A DNA stretch of 64,000 bases, taken from Acerihabitans sp035013185 (GTDB lineage Bacteria; Pseudomonadota; Gammaproteobacteria; Enterobacterales; Enterobacteriaceae). A program made the position numbers and the translations under genes. The notes beneath the pieces were generated by a model, which saw nothing but the letters and a program-made list of their open reading frames with translations, had not been told where the DNA came from and did no database searches. Positions 36,062 through 44,506 of this stretch are shown piece after piece. Every line of letters starts with the position of its first letter. The stretch's first letter is position 1. The DNA lies in assembly GCF_035013185.1 (NCBI RefSeq), contig NZ_JAYGJO010000007.1, forward strand, positions 1 to 64,000, in the 5' to 3' direction.

Positions 36062-36337
36062 CAACACCCCTGCAACCCGAAAGATGAAGTATACCCAATA
36101 GCTTTCGGGTTACAGGTAGGCGGCAAGTGAAGGCACTCCGATGAGCTTACTCAAAAAAGTGATTCGGGTGAATGAACGCAGTCAACACCCCTGTAACCCG
36201 AAAGATGAAGTATACCCAATAGCTTTCGGGTTACAGGTAGGCGGCAAGTGAAGGCACCCCGATGAGCTTACTCAAAAAAGTGATTCGGGTGAATGAACGC
36301 AGCCAACACCCCTGTAACCCGAAAGATGAAGGGTATT
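36062..36337. repeat. ERIC-derived tandem array (2.2 copies of 121 bp) upstream of dcyD
   Basis: Units 36062-36182 and 36183-36303 differ at three positions; a partial third begins at 36304. The inner GGCGGCAAGTGA...GAGCTTACT...AGTGATTCGGGTGAATGAACGCAG matches the ERIC core in diverged form. The ends are inverted (CTTTCGGGTTACAGG versus CCTGTAACCCGAAAG). These end sequences differ from those of the copy at 2.8 kb yet remain self-complementary. Confidence 0.85.
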
Positions 36338-37327
36338 ATGGATCTATCGCTCAAGCTTGCAGATTACCCCCGCCTCGATCTGATTGGCCCGCCCACCCCC
36401 CTGGAATTTCTTCCGCGACTCTCCGATCACCTGGGTCGTGAAATTTACTGTAAACGCGATGATGTGACGCCATTGGCCATGGGTGGCAATAAGCTGCGCA
36501 AATTAGAATTCCTGGCCGCCGACGCGCTGCGCCAAGGCGCTGACACGTTGGTCACTGCCGGTGCGATACAGTCTAATCATGTCAGGCAAACCGCTGCGGT
36601 GGCGGCGAAATTGGGTCTGCACTGCGTGGCGCTGTTGGAGAACCCATTCGGCAGCGAAGCGGAAAATTATTTAACCAATGGTAACCGCCTGCTACTCGAC
36701 CTGTTCGGCGCCGAGGTGGTCATGTGCGAGGGCCTGGTTGATGCCGACCAGCAGTTGGCCGAGTTGGCGGAACGACTTGAGGCGCAGGGTTTTCGCCCTT
36801 ATGTTGTGCCGGTGGGGGGATCCAATGCGTTGGGCGCGTTGGGGTATGTCGGATGTGCCCTGGAAATTGCCCACCAATGTGCGGATCAGCTAGCCTTGGG
36901 TAATGTGGTCACTGCGTCCGGCAGCGCTGGCACCCATGCTGGCCTGGCCGTGGGCTTACAACTGCTGATGCCGGCGACGCGGCTGATTGGCGTGACGGTT
37001 TCCCGCTCGGTGGCGATGCAACGGCCTAAAGTGGTTGACCTGCAGCAGCAATTGGCCGATACGTTGGGCATCAGGGCGCCGCTGGCGGACATCACTCTGT
37101 GGGACGATTATTTTGCCCCGGGTTATGGCATGCCTAATGAGGAAGGGCAGGCGGCGATTATGTTGCTGGCCAGGCTGGAAGGCATGCTGCTTGACCCGGT
37201 TTATACCGGTAAGGCCATGGCTGGCCTGATTGACGGTATTACACAACAGCGTTTTGATGATGGACCGATTTTGTTTGTGCATACCGGTGGGGCGCCGGCA
37301 TTGTTTGCCTACCATCCCGCCGTGTAA
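36338..37327 (+). CDS. dcyD: D-cysteine desulfhydrase
   Basis: PLP enzyme degrading D-cysteine to pyruvate, sulfide and ammonia; fold type II. 329 residues against 328 in E. coli. Seen: RLDLIGPPTPLEFLPRLSDHLGREIYCKRDD, PLP lysine in MGGNKLRKLEF (Lys52), GAIQSNHVRQTAAVAA, ASGSAGTHAGLAVGL, FVHTGGAPALFAYHP. ATG 36338 is four bases behind AAGGG, and that ribosome site lies at the very end of the ERIC array. In E. coli it is flanked by tcyJ and tcyL; here tcyN follows directly. Confidence 0.94.
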   Translation: MDLSLKLADYPRLDLIGPPTPLEFLPRLSDHLGREIYCKRDDVTPLAMGGNKLRKLEFLAADALRQGADTLVTAGAIQSNHVRQTAAVAAKLGLHCVALLENPFGSEAENYLTNGNRLLLDLFGAEVVMCEGLVDADQQLAELAERLEAQGFRPYVVPVGGSNALGALGYVGCALEIAHQCADQLALGNVVTASGSAGTHAGLAVGLQLLMPATRLIGVTVSRSVAMQRPKVVDLQQQLADTLGIRAPLADITLWDDYFAPGYGMPNEEGQAAIMLLARLEGMLLDPVYTGKAMAGLIDGITQQRFDDGPILFVHTGGAPALFAYHPAV

Positions 37328-37463
37328 CGCGGCGATGTTAATTGTTAGTACCCTGCTGACAGACCCCCGTATGTCTAACTGACGGGTGGTTGCTGGGGGG
37401 CCACCCTCGCTGGCGGACCGGTCAGCGGTGACGCGAGGCGAGAACAACAGATCGGGAGTGATG

Positions 37464-38258
37464 ATGAACAGTGCCACCAACAATAATCTCGACCACAACC
37501 CAGCCAGTACTATAGAAGTCAGGCAATTGGTCAAATCCTTTCATGGTCAGCCGGTGCTTCACGGTATCGATCTGTCGGTTAATCGCGGTGATGTGTTAGC
37601 GATTGTCGGGCCCAGTGGCTCGGGGAAAACCACGCTGTTGCGCAGCATTAACCTGCTTGAGGAGCCCGATAGCGGCACGATTCAGGTAGGTTCAATTATT
37701 ATCGACGGTTCACGTGCGCTTAGTACCCAAAAAAGCCAAATCAGGGCATTGCGTCAGCAGGTGGGGTTTGTTTTTCAAAGTTTTAATTTATTTCCCCATC
37801 GCACGGTCTTGGAAAATATCATTGAGGGGCCGGTTATTGTCAAAGGCGAATCGCGCGCTGAGGCCATCGAACGCGCCAGGGAATTGCTGGCTAAGGTGGG
37901 CTTGAGCGGTAAAGAAGACGCCTATCCCAAACGGCTTTCAGGGGGGCAGCAACAGCGGGTGGCCATTGCCAGAGCGCTGGCGATGCGCCCTGAAGTGATC
38001 CTGTTTGACGAGCCGACCTCGGCGCTGGATCCGGAACTGGTCGGTGAAGTGCTCAGTACCATTCGCGACCTGGCGGAGGAAAAACGCACCATGGTCATCG
38101 TGACCCATGAGATGAGTTTTGCCCGTGATGTCGCCGATCGGGCCATTTTCATGGATCACGGTGTGATTACCGAGCAGGGAACGGCGCGTGAGGTATTTAC
38201 CCACCCGCAGCAAACGCGCACCAAACAGTTCCTGGATAAATTTCTTAATCCACATTAA
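37464..38258 (+). CDS. tcyN: L-cystine ABC transporter ATP-binding protein TcyN
   Basis: Polar amino acid ABC ATPase, 264 residues, matching E. coli TcyN (YecC): IEVRQLVKSFHGQPVLHGIDL, Walker A GPSGSGKTT, FQSFNLFPHRTVLENIIEGPVIVKGE, signature LSGGQQQRVAIARAL, Walker B VILFDEPTSALDPE. All motifs are intact. In E. coli it works with permease TcyL and binding protein TcyJ, but tcyL is missing between dcyD and this gene and tcyJ is missing upstream. ATG 37464 is chosen since GGGAG lies five bases before; the longer open frame upstream has no family similarity. It must use subunits coded elsewhere, or be idle. Confidence 0.9.
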   Translation: MNSATNNNLDHNPASTIEVRQLVKSFHGQPVLHGIDLSVNRGDVLAIVGPSGSGKTTLLRSINLLEEPDSGTIQVGSIIIDGSRALSTQKSQIRALRQQVGFVFQSFNLFPHRTVLENIIEGPVIVKGESRAEAIERARELLAKVGLSGKEDAYPKRLSGGQQQRVAIARALAMRPEVILFDEPTSALDPELVGEVLSTIRDLAEEKRTMVIVTHEMSFARDVADRAIFMDHGVITEQGTAREVFTHPQQTRTKQFLDKFLNPH

Positions 38259-38372
38259 CTTAATGATTTTAGTTATTTTTTACTCTGGTTGGTCGTTGAT
38301 GGGTAGCATTTTTCCTGCCAGGTTGCAGATATTTATTTGATACCCATCCCATTTTGTTTGTAATTTTGCTAC

Positions 38373-38414
38373 AATCCTCACAATAGATTTTGTCCGTTCA
38401 CCATGGTGAGGATT
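38373..38414 (+). other. Competing hairpins upstream of rhlE
   Basis: AATCCTCAC (38373-38381) is the exact complement of GTGAGGATT (38406-38414). The second arm also takes part in the perfect palindrome TCACCATGGTGA (38398-38409). The two structures exclude each other. They lie 77 bp before the rhlE start, probably in its leader or promoter. Confidence 0.45.
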
Positions 38415-38490
38415 GACCTCCCATCTGATTATCCCCCTGAGCGCAGCTTAGACTGGCGACATCGGGGCGGATCTGGAGTTTTTCATTAAA

Positions 38491-39897
38491 ATGTCATTTG
38501 ATACACTTGGCCTAAGTGCTGAGATTTTGCGTGCGTTATCCGAGAAGGGCTATGACGAGCCAACACCGGTACAATCACAAGCTATTCCGTTTGTATTGCA
38601 AGGCCGCGATATTATGGCCAGCGCACAAACCGGCACCGGCAAAACCGCCGCGTTTACCCTGCCGATACTGCAACTGTTAACCCAGGAACCTGCGCTGAAA
38701 GGCCGGCGCCCGGTACGGGCGCTAATACTGACGCCTACCCGTGAACTGGCGGCGCAGATTGGCGAAAATGTGGTTGAATACAGCGCCCATCTGGCCATTC
38801 GTTCGCTGGTGGTGTTCGGCGGCGTCAGCATCAATCCGCAGATGATGAAATTGCGCAGCGGTGTAGATGTGCTGGTGGCTACCCCGGGTCGATTACTGGA
38901 TCTGGCGCAGCAGCGCGCAGTAGATTTATCGAACGTGGAAATTTTGGTACTGGATGAAGCCGACCGTATGCTGGACATGGGCTTTATCCACGACATTCGC
39001 CGCGTAATGAAATTGTTGCCAGTTAAACGGCAAAGCCTGATGTTCTCAGCCACGTTCTCTGATGACATCAAAGTTCTGGCGAACACTTTGCTGAGTAATC
39101 CCGCGTCGGTATCTGTGGCGCGCAGCAGTGTGGCTGCCGAACAGATTGAACAGTGCGTGCATCTGGTGGACAAGAAACGCAAGCGCGAGCTGCTTTCTTA
39201 TATGATTGGTCAGAACGACTGGCGTCAAGTGCTGGTCTTCACTCGCACCAAACACGGTGCCAACCATTTGGCTGAACTGCTCAATAAAGATGGCATCACT
39301 TCGGCGGCAATCCATGGCAATAAAAGCCAGGGTGCTCGTACTCGGGCGCTGGCTGATTTTAAGCAAGGCAAAATTCGGGTGCTGGTGGCGACAGATATCG
39401 CTGCCCGTGGACTGGACATCGATCTGCTGCCCCATGTGGTCAACTATGAGTTGCCACAGATTGCCGAAGATTATGTGCATCGTATCGGTCGTACCGGTCG
39501 TGCCGCCGCTACCGGCGAGGCCTTGTCCTTAGTCTGCGTCGATGAACTGGGACTGTTGCGTGATATCGAACGCCTGTTGAAACGGCCGATCCCGCGCATG
39601 GCGCTACCGGGCTATGATCCGGATCCGACCATTAAAGCAGAACCGTTGCAAACCGGTCGCGGTAGCCGCTCAAGCGGCCCATCGCGCGGGGCGCCGTCCC
39701 GTGGCACACCTGCCCGCAGTGCATCAGCAGGTAACGGTTCCCGTGACGGCGCGTCTCGAGATGGCCGTCCGCCACAACGCCGTCGTGACGGCGAAAGTGC
39801 GTCGCAACCGGGTCGCAGCGGAGCGCCTCGTCGCTCATCAGGTGCGTCCGCCTATGCGGGATCTGGTTCACGGGACAGCCGTAATCCTAAGAAATAA
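38491..39897 (+). CDS. rhlE: ATP-dependent RNA helicase RhlE
   Basis: DEAD-box helicase, 468 residues (E. coli 454), with roles in ribosome assembly and RNA turnover. Q-motif GYDEPTPVQSQAIP, motif I AQTGTGKTAAF, Ia PTRELAAQI, II DEADRML, III SATFS, V ATDIAARGLDI and VI HRIGRTGR are intact. The last ~80 residues are Arg/Gly/Ser-rich and basic, the RNA-binding tail of this group. Followed by a strong terminator region. Confidence 0.95.
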   Translation: MSFDTLGLSAEILRALSEKGYDEPTPVQSQAIPFVLQGRDIMASAQTGTGKTAAFTLPILQLLTQEPALKGRRPVRALILTPTRELAAQIGENVVEYSAHLAIRSLVVFGGVSINPQMMKLRSGVDVLVATPGRLLDLAQQRAVDLSNVEILVLDEADRMLDMGFIHDIRRVMKLLPVKRQSLMFSATFSDDIKVLANTLLSNPASVSVARSSVAAEQIEQCVHLVDKKRKRELLSYMIGQNDWRQVLVFTRTKHGANHLAELLNKDGITSAAIHGNKSQGARTRALADFKQGKIRVLVATDIAARGLDIDLLPHVVNYELPQIAEDYVHRIGRTGRAAATGEALSLVCVDELGLLRDIERLLKRPIPRMALPGYDPDPTIKAEPLQTGRGSRSSGPSRGAPSRGTPARSASAGNGSRDGASRDGRPPQRRRDGESASQPGRSGAPRRSSGASAYAGSGSRDSRNPKK

Positions 39898-39916
39898 TGA
39901 CGCATTTTCGCTATAA

Positions 39917-39952
39917 CGTGAAAGATAGCGGTAATATCCAGTATCTTTCACG
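39917..39952 (+). terminator. Hairpin downstream of rhlE
   Basis: CGTGAAAGATA (39917-39927) and TATCTTTCACG (39942-39952) form a perfect 11-bp stem with a 14-nt loop, 20 bp behind the rhlE stop. There is no T-run, so it may protect the transcript end rather than terminate. Confidence 0.5.
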
Positions 39953-39998
39953 CCACGGGCAGATGTACGCGCTTAATCGCTGTTAACCTCGCCCGTAT

Positions 39999-40059
39999 AA
40001 AAAACCGCACTACGAATGCTGGACCCTGGGTCTGCCATTTGACAGTGCGGTTTTTTTTT
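39999..40059. terminator. Bidirectional rho-independent terminator
   Basis: AAAAAACCGCACT (39999-40011) pairs with AGTGCGGTTTTTTTTT (40044-40059). The 7-bp GC-rich stem is flanked by an A-run on the left and nine T on the right, enclosing a 32-nt loop. It should end rhlE transcription before dusC. Confidence 0.75.
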
Positions 40060-40182
40060 GCGGCGACCCGCCATTCTTCAAACCCATAACCAGTAGGTTT
40101 CTTGCGGCTGGAGGGCGATAAGCATTTGATTTTATCGCGTTGGATCCCCTACTATGGCCCGATCATCAGCGACGGATTTTTT

Positions 40183-41127
40183 ATGCGCGTTTTATTGGCA
40201 CCGATGGAGGGCGTCCTGGACTCACTGGTCCGGGAACTGCTGGGCGAAATTAACGATTACGATCTGTGCATCACCGAATTTCTGCGGGTGGTGGACCAAC
40301 TGCTGCCGGTAAAATCCTTTTATCGCCTGTGCCCGGAGCTGCGTCATGCCAGCCGAACCCCTGACGGTACGCCGGTACGGGTTCAACTGCTGGGGCAGCA
40401 CCCTCAATGGCTGGCGGAAAATGCTTTTCGTGCTGTTGAATTGGGTTCTTGGGGTGTGGATCTTAACTGCGGATGTCCTTCGAAAACCGTCAACGGCAGC
40501 GGTGGTGGCGCCTCGTTGCTCAAAGATCCCGAACTGATCTACCGCGCGGTCAACGCCATGCGCGCCGCTGTGCCGGCGCATTTACCGGTAACGGTAAAAG
40601 TGCGTTTAGGGTGGGATTCAGCCCTGCGCAGTTTGGAGATCGCCGATGCGGTTGCCCAAGCGGGTGCCACCGAACTGGCAGTACATGGACGCACCAAGGA
40701 GGACGGTTATCAGGCGCAGCGTATCGATTGGCCGGCAATAGGCCAAATTCGCCAGCGACTGTCGATACCGGTGATTGCCAACGGCGAAATTTTCGATCGT
40801 AATAGCGCCTTGGCATGTCTGGCGACCACCGGCTGCGACGCGCTGATGCTAGGACGCGGCGCGCTTTGCCTGCCTAATCTCAGCCGTGTGATAAAATACA
40901 ATGAACCCCCCATGGCTTGGCCGGAGGTGATGGGATTATTGCAAAACTATGTCCGGTTGGAAAAGCAGGGCGATACCGGGCTGTACCACGTTGCGCGCAT
41001 CAAGCAATGGCTGGGGTTCTTGCGCCAACAGTACGTTCAGGCTGCGGCGCTGTTTACCGAGATCAGAGCGTTGAAAACCTCGGCTGAGATTGCATGGGCG
41101 ATTAGCCTTTATCGTCCTGATGCTTAG
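40183..41127 (+). CDS. dusC: tRNA-dihydrouridine(16) synthase DusC
   Basis: FMN enzyme that reduces U16 of tRNAs with NADPH. 314 residues, close to E. coli DusC (315 aa): MRVLLAPMEGVLDSLVRELLGEINDYDLCITEFLRVVD in part, the catalytic-cysteine motif NCGCPSKTVNGSGGGASLL, KVRLGW, HGRTKEDGYQA, IANGEIFD and MLGRGAL. ATG 40183 begins the family N-terminus; an upstream frame from 40102 has no similarity and no good ribosome site. Monocistronic. Confidence 0.94.
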   Translation: MRVLLAPMEGVLDSLVRELLGEINDYDLCITEFLRVVDQLLPVKSFYRLCPELRHASRTPDGTPVRVQLLGQHPQWLAENAFRAVELGSWGVDLNCGCPSKTVNGSGGGASLLKDPELIYRAVNAMRAAVPAHLPVTVKVRLGWDSALRSLEIADAVAQAGATELAVHGRTKEDGYQAQRIDWPAIGQIRQRLSIPVIANGEIFDRNSALACLATTGCDALMLGRGALCLPNLSRVIKYNEPPMAWPEVMGLLQNYVRLEKQGDTGLYHVARIKQWLGFLRQQYVQAAALFTEIRALKTSAEIAWAISLYRPDA

Positions 41128-41356
41128 CGGTTCATCCCGCGCCCAGTGTTCTGATCGGTTGCGGCTTGAGTAAGTGTGTCGGGGGCAATAAATGCGGGAC
41201 AGTGCAGCCAGGTTTTGGTCGGGTTTTACCGTTGACGCCTTGTGTTTTCCCTCGCCAGGTTCTACTTTTATCCACATCAGCGCCCCTTGTCCAGCAAAAG
41301 CCCGTCCGCCAGCATCGGACTAGTCAGTTTCATGTTCTTTAAGGCCCATTACCGCC

Positions 41357-42022
41357 ATGCGCGTGTTCCATCCTATAGAGCATTATCTTACCGCCCGGCC
41401 AAGACTGCTGCTATCCATCGGCGCCGGCGTGGCCTGTTATGGGTTATTGCCGTCCCATTTTTCAATCCTGTTGCGTCTGATGATCGCGTGGAACGCTCTG
41501 GCATGGCTATACCTGATCTTCTTGTGGTGGGAAATGCTGCGTGCTGAGCCAGAAGATATTCGCACCATCGCCCTGCGACAAGATGAAAGCGCCAGCACGG
41601 TATTGACACTGGTGACGCTAACCTGCTTGATGAGCATACTGGTAATATTGCTGGAATTGAGTAACCTAAAGCAGATATCAGGTGCGGATAAAGCGTGGCA
41701 TTTGGTGTTGACCGGGCTAACGTTGGTGGTCTCCTGGTCGTTATTACCGACCTCATTCGCTATGCATTATGCCCATTTATTTTATCGCGACCACAATCCC
41801 CATGCACGGGCGTTAATTTTTCCGAACAATGTCAAAAAACCCTATTATTGGGATTTTCTCTATTTTTCCTTCACTATCGCCGTAGCCTCGCAAACTGCCG
41901 ATGTTGCCACCGGTACCACCGAGGTGCGTAAAGTCGCCTTGCTGCAGTCGGTTATCTCCTTTGTGTTCAACCTGGCTATCCTGGGTCTTTCGATTAACGT
42001 CGGCGCCGGTTTGTTGAGCTGA
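41357..42022 (+). CDS. DUF1345 family membrane protein
   Basis: A 221-residue inner-membrane protein with about five predicted helices. It shows the DUF1345 features AWNALAWLYLIFLWWEMLRA, DESASTVLTLV, SWSLLPTSFAMHYAHLFYRD, YYWDFLYFSFTIAVASQTADV and the C-terminal FVFNLAILGLSINV. The family is found in many bacteria and has no known function. AAGG lies some 12 bases before the ATG. It stands alone between dusC and small unknown ORFs. Confidence 0.85.
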   Translation: MRVFHPIEHYLTARPRLLLSIGAGVACYGLLPSHFSILLRLMIAWNALAWLYLIFLWWEMLRAEPEDIRTIALRQDESASTVLTLVTLTCLMSILVILLELSNLKQISGADKAWHLVLTGLTLVVSWSLLPTSFAMHYAHLFYRDHNPHARALIFPNNVKKPYYWDFLYFSFTIAVASQTADVATGTTEVRKVALLQSVISFVFNLAILGLSINVGAGLLS

Positions 42023-42091
42023 GTTCGGATAGGCAGACCTAAGCTGACACCCGGAGTCTTAAACCCGTGCTGTTATACTGACGTCGTCGTA

Positions 42092-42376
42092 TTAACTGAT
42101 CTGCCAGTCCGGTGGGGTATGGGATAATAGATAAATAATGAGTTGTTTTGAGTTGGCCCAGAATTCACGCGAGGCGATCTCGAATGACAGTCTGATGCCC
42201 AGCAGACTGGTGACAAACCAGCAGGCCATGCTGATACCCACAGCGCTAAAGATAAAGGACAGGGCGTAACGGTTGTTGTTGCGACAGACCACGTTCAAGG
42301 TACTGGCGAAAAACATCATCATCGCGCTGAGCAATTCCCAGCGCATCATCACAAAGCTTGAGGATAGCGTAGCCAT
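42092..42376 (-). CDS. Hypothetical small membrane protein, 94 aa
   Basis: Not recognised. Two hydrophobic segments (about residues 12-31 and 38-61) predict a hairpin membrane protein, followed by a short C-terminal tail. GGGGGA precedes the ATG by about eight bases. It is in an unstable-looking stretch between the DUF1345 gene and the MFS gene, on the opposite strand to both. Only the open frame, the ribosome site and the membrane pattern support it. Confidence 0.45.
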   Translation of the reverse strand: MATLSSSFVMMRWELLSAMMMFFASTLNVVCRNNNRYALSFIFSAVGISMACWFVTSLLGIRLSFEIASREFWANSKQLIIYLLSHTPPDWQIS

Positions 42377-42621
42377 GGGTAAATCCCCCCGGTAATCGTC
42401 GAAGGCGTAATTTTCGCCGGTTTTGTTGCATTGCGCTACAAAAATATGTGATTTAGATCTGGTTTTTTCTGCATGTTAGGGCTTTTGCCTACATTTTTGG
42501 CGCTGTATTTGTCGGTTGCTTCGAGAGGTCAGAAAAAAATTGGGAAACAGTTGCGCGGCCAGCGATAACTCATCGGAGCATGTTATCAATGGACGTTGGC
42601 GCAGGATTGCCGTCCTGGTGC

Positions 42622-42885
42622 TTAAAGGTATGATTCCTCTCCATCAAGGTTTTGAATAGTGCGGAGCTGGCAACAAAAAACGCTGTTTTTATCGCCAAAA
42701 CGGATTATAGCAAAGGCAATAAATGTTAAGTAAAATTTGAAAATTATCAATAATATAGCTGCTAGGTAAATGAGTATACGCTGACCATTGGTATCCTCGG
42801 CAGGGTCAATCTCATGAATGAAATCGATATGGTAATAAATACTTACAGCCTTTACCAAAAATTGACATATTAGGGAGGCAATCAT
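42622..42885 (-). CDS. Hypothetical small membrane protein, 87 aa
   Basis: Not recognised. N-terminal hydrophobic helix, a short polar loop rich in Asp/Glu (HEIDPAEDTNGQ), then a long hydrophobic segment (ILIYLAAILLIIFKFYLTFIAFAII) and a polar tail with three cysteines nearby. Strongly AT-rich. No good ribosome site is seen before the ATG, so the frame could be chance or the start could be wrong. Confidence 0.3.
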   Translation of the reverse strand: MIASLICQFLVKAVSIYYHIDFIHEIDPAEDTNGQRILIYLAAILLIIFKFYLTFIAFAIIRFGDKNSVFCCQLRTIQNLDGEESYL

Positions 42886-42999
42886 AGCCGTTACACTTAC
42901 GTCAGTAGGCTACCGAAACTGATATTTTAACCGATCGTGGTGGATGACGGGTGCATCATGAGATCCGCAATGGCCACGATAATTAGGATTGTTGATGTT

Positions 43000-44196
43000 A
43001 TGGCATCTGCACAAAAAAAATTTAGCTATGTCTTGGTGCTGGGTTCGCTGGCGGCTCTAGGCCCGCTGTGTACTGATTTTTACCTGCCCTCGTTACCGCA
43101 ACTCGCCGCTGATTTAGTCACCAATACCGCCAGCGCGCAACTCAGCCTGACCGCCGGACTGCTGGGTTTGGGTATCGGTCAGCTGTTTTTCGGCCCGCTC
43201 AGCGATAAACTGGGACGTATGAGGCCATTGCTGATCTCTCTGATTGTGCTGTTGCTCGCCTCTATTGGCTGCGCGCTGGCGCAGAACATCACTCAACTGC
43301 TGTCGGCGAGATTACTGCAGGGTTTGGCCGGGGCGGGGGGGGCGGTCATTTCGCGCGCGGTGGCGCGGGATCTTTATAGTGGCCATGCTTTAACCAAATT
43401 TTTCGCGTTATTGATGCTGGTGAATGGTCTGGCGCCTATCGCTGCGCCGGTAATGGGCGGCGCGTTATTGGCGTGGACCAGCTGGCGTGGACTGTTTATC
43501 GTCCTGGCGGCTATCGCGTTAATATTGCTAGTGATGTGCTTATGGCGGCTTGAAGAGTCCTTGCCTGCTGGCCGTCGCAGCCAAAATTCCATACTCAGTG
43601 TGTTTGGTTCGCTGGCCAAGCTGTTGACGCAGCGCAGGTTTATGGGCTTGTGCCTGACCCAGGGTTTTAGCATGGCGGGCATGTTTGCATACATCGGGGC
43701 TTCGCCTTTTGTATTACAGCAGTTGTATGGCCTGAGTCCGCAAAGTTTTAGTTTTTGTTTTGCCATTAATGGGATCGGGCTGGTTATCGCCGCGCAAATC
43801 GCCGCCCACACCAGCATACGTTTTGGCGAGCAGCGGGTACTGTGTATCGGTCTGGGCATCGCGGGCATCGCTTCGTCGGTGCTGCTGCTCAGTGGCGCAC
43901 TACACCTGCCGTTGCCGTTGATATTGCTGGCGTTGTTTTTCTCGGTAATGATCAACGGTCTGATTGGCACCCTGGCATCGTCCCTGGCCATGCAAACCCA
44001 AAGGAATAATGCTGGCAGTGCGTCGGCGATGATTGGCGTGGCAATGTTTGCGCTCGGCGCGCTGAGTGTGCCCATTAGCGGCATCGGCGGTACCTCGGTG
44101 TTGACCATGGCCATGACGATCTGGGGGTGTCATATCATCGCCATCATCCTGTTTTTTACCCTGGTGCGAAAAAAAGTCATTAGCGAACAACCCTGA
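43000..44196 (+). CDS. Bcr/CflA family multidrug efflux MFS transporter
   Basis: Twelve-helix proton-driven exporter, 398 residues from ATG 43000. Family marks: GPLCTDFYLPSLPQLAADL in TM1, the MFS loop motif GPLSDKLGRMRPLL, RLLQGLAGAGGAVISRAVARDLY and the motif C-like ALLMLVNGLAPIAAPVMGGALL. Bcr/CflA proteins export bicyclomycin, chloramphenicol, sulfonamides or dipeptides; the substrate here is unknown. ATG 42970 or a longer leader is also possible, as no Shine-Dalgarno is decisive. Confidence 0.87.
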   Translation: MASAQKKFSYVLVLGSLAALGPLCTDFYLPSLPQLAADLVTNTASAQLSLTAGLLGLGIGQLFFGPLSDKLGRMRPLLISLIVLLLASIGCALAQNITQLLSARLLQGLAGAGGAVISRAVARDLYSGHALTKFFALLMLVNGLAPIAAPVMGGALLAWTSWRGLFIVLAAIALILLVMCLWRLEESLPAGRRSQNSILSVFGSLAKLLTQRRFMGLCLTQGFSMAGMFAYIGASPFVLQQLYGLSPQSFSFCFAINGIGLVIAAQIAAHTSIRFGEQRVLCIGLGIAGIASSVLLLSGALHLPLPLILLALFFSVMINGLIGTLASSLAMQTQRNNAGSASAMIGVAMFALGALSVPISGIGGTSVLTMAMTIWGCHIIAIILFFTLVRKKVISEQP

Positions 44197-44506
44197 ATAT
44201 GTGGCACAAGATTAAAATAATTGGCGCAGCATAATGCAGGGATACATGTTCTTAACGCAAATTACGGTTTATTTTTAAATCGTGGATTTTTTATTCTGTT
44301 TGATTACCGACTTACCGTAATTAAGATGATTAATAAAGTGTCTTTATTGAAATAAGCAACTGTAGCGAACTGATATTTGTCAACCAAACTGCAGTCCTTT
44401 TTCGTTTCGAAAAAAAACGGGTGTTTAGCGATTTTCGTTTGCAGAGAATCGGATATACTATGGCGTTATCAACGGCGGTCGTGCTGTATTTTTCAGGTAA
44501 TGAATA
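44197..44506. other. AT-rich intergenic region before pbpG
   Basis: 310 bp without a gene that can be supported. It should contain the end of the MFS transcript and the pbpG promoter; no specific operator was recognised. Confidence 0.5.

Noticed and set aside
43374..44114. 246-codon frame antisense to the MFS transporter
   Set aside because: Shadow of a GC-rich membrane-protein gene; no independent support.
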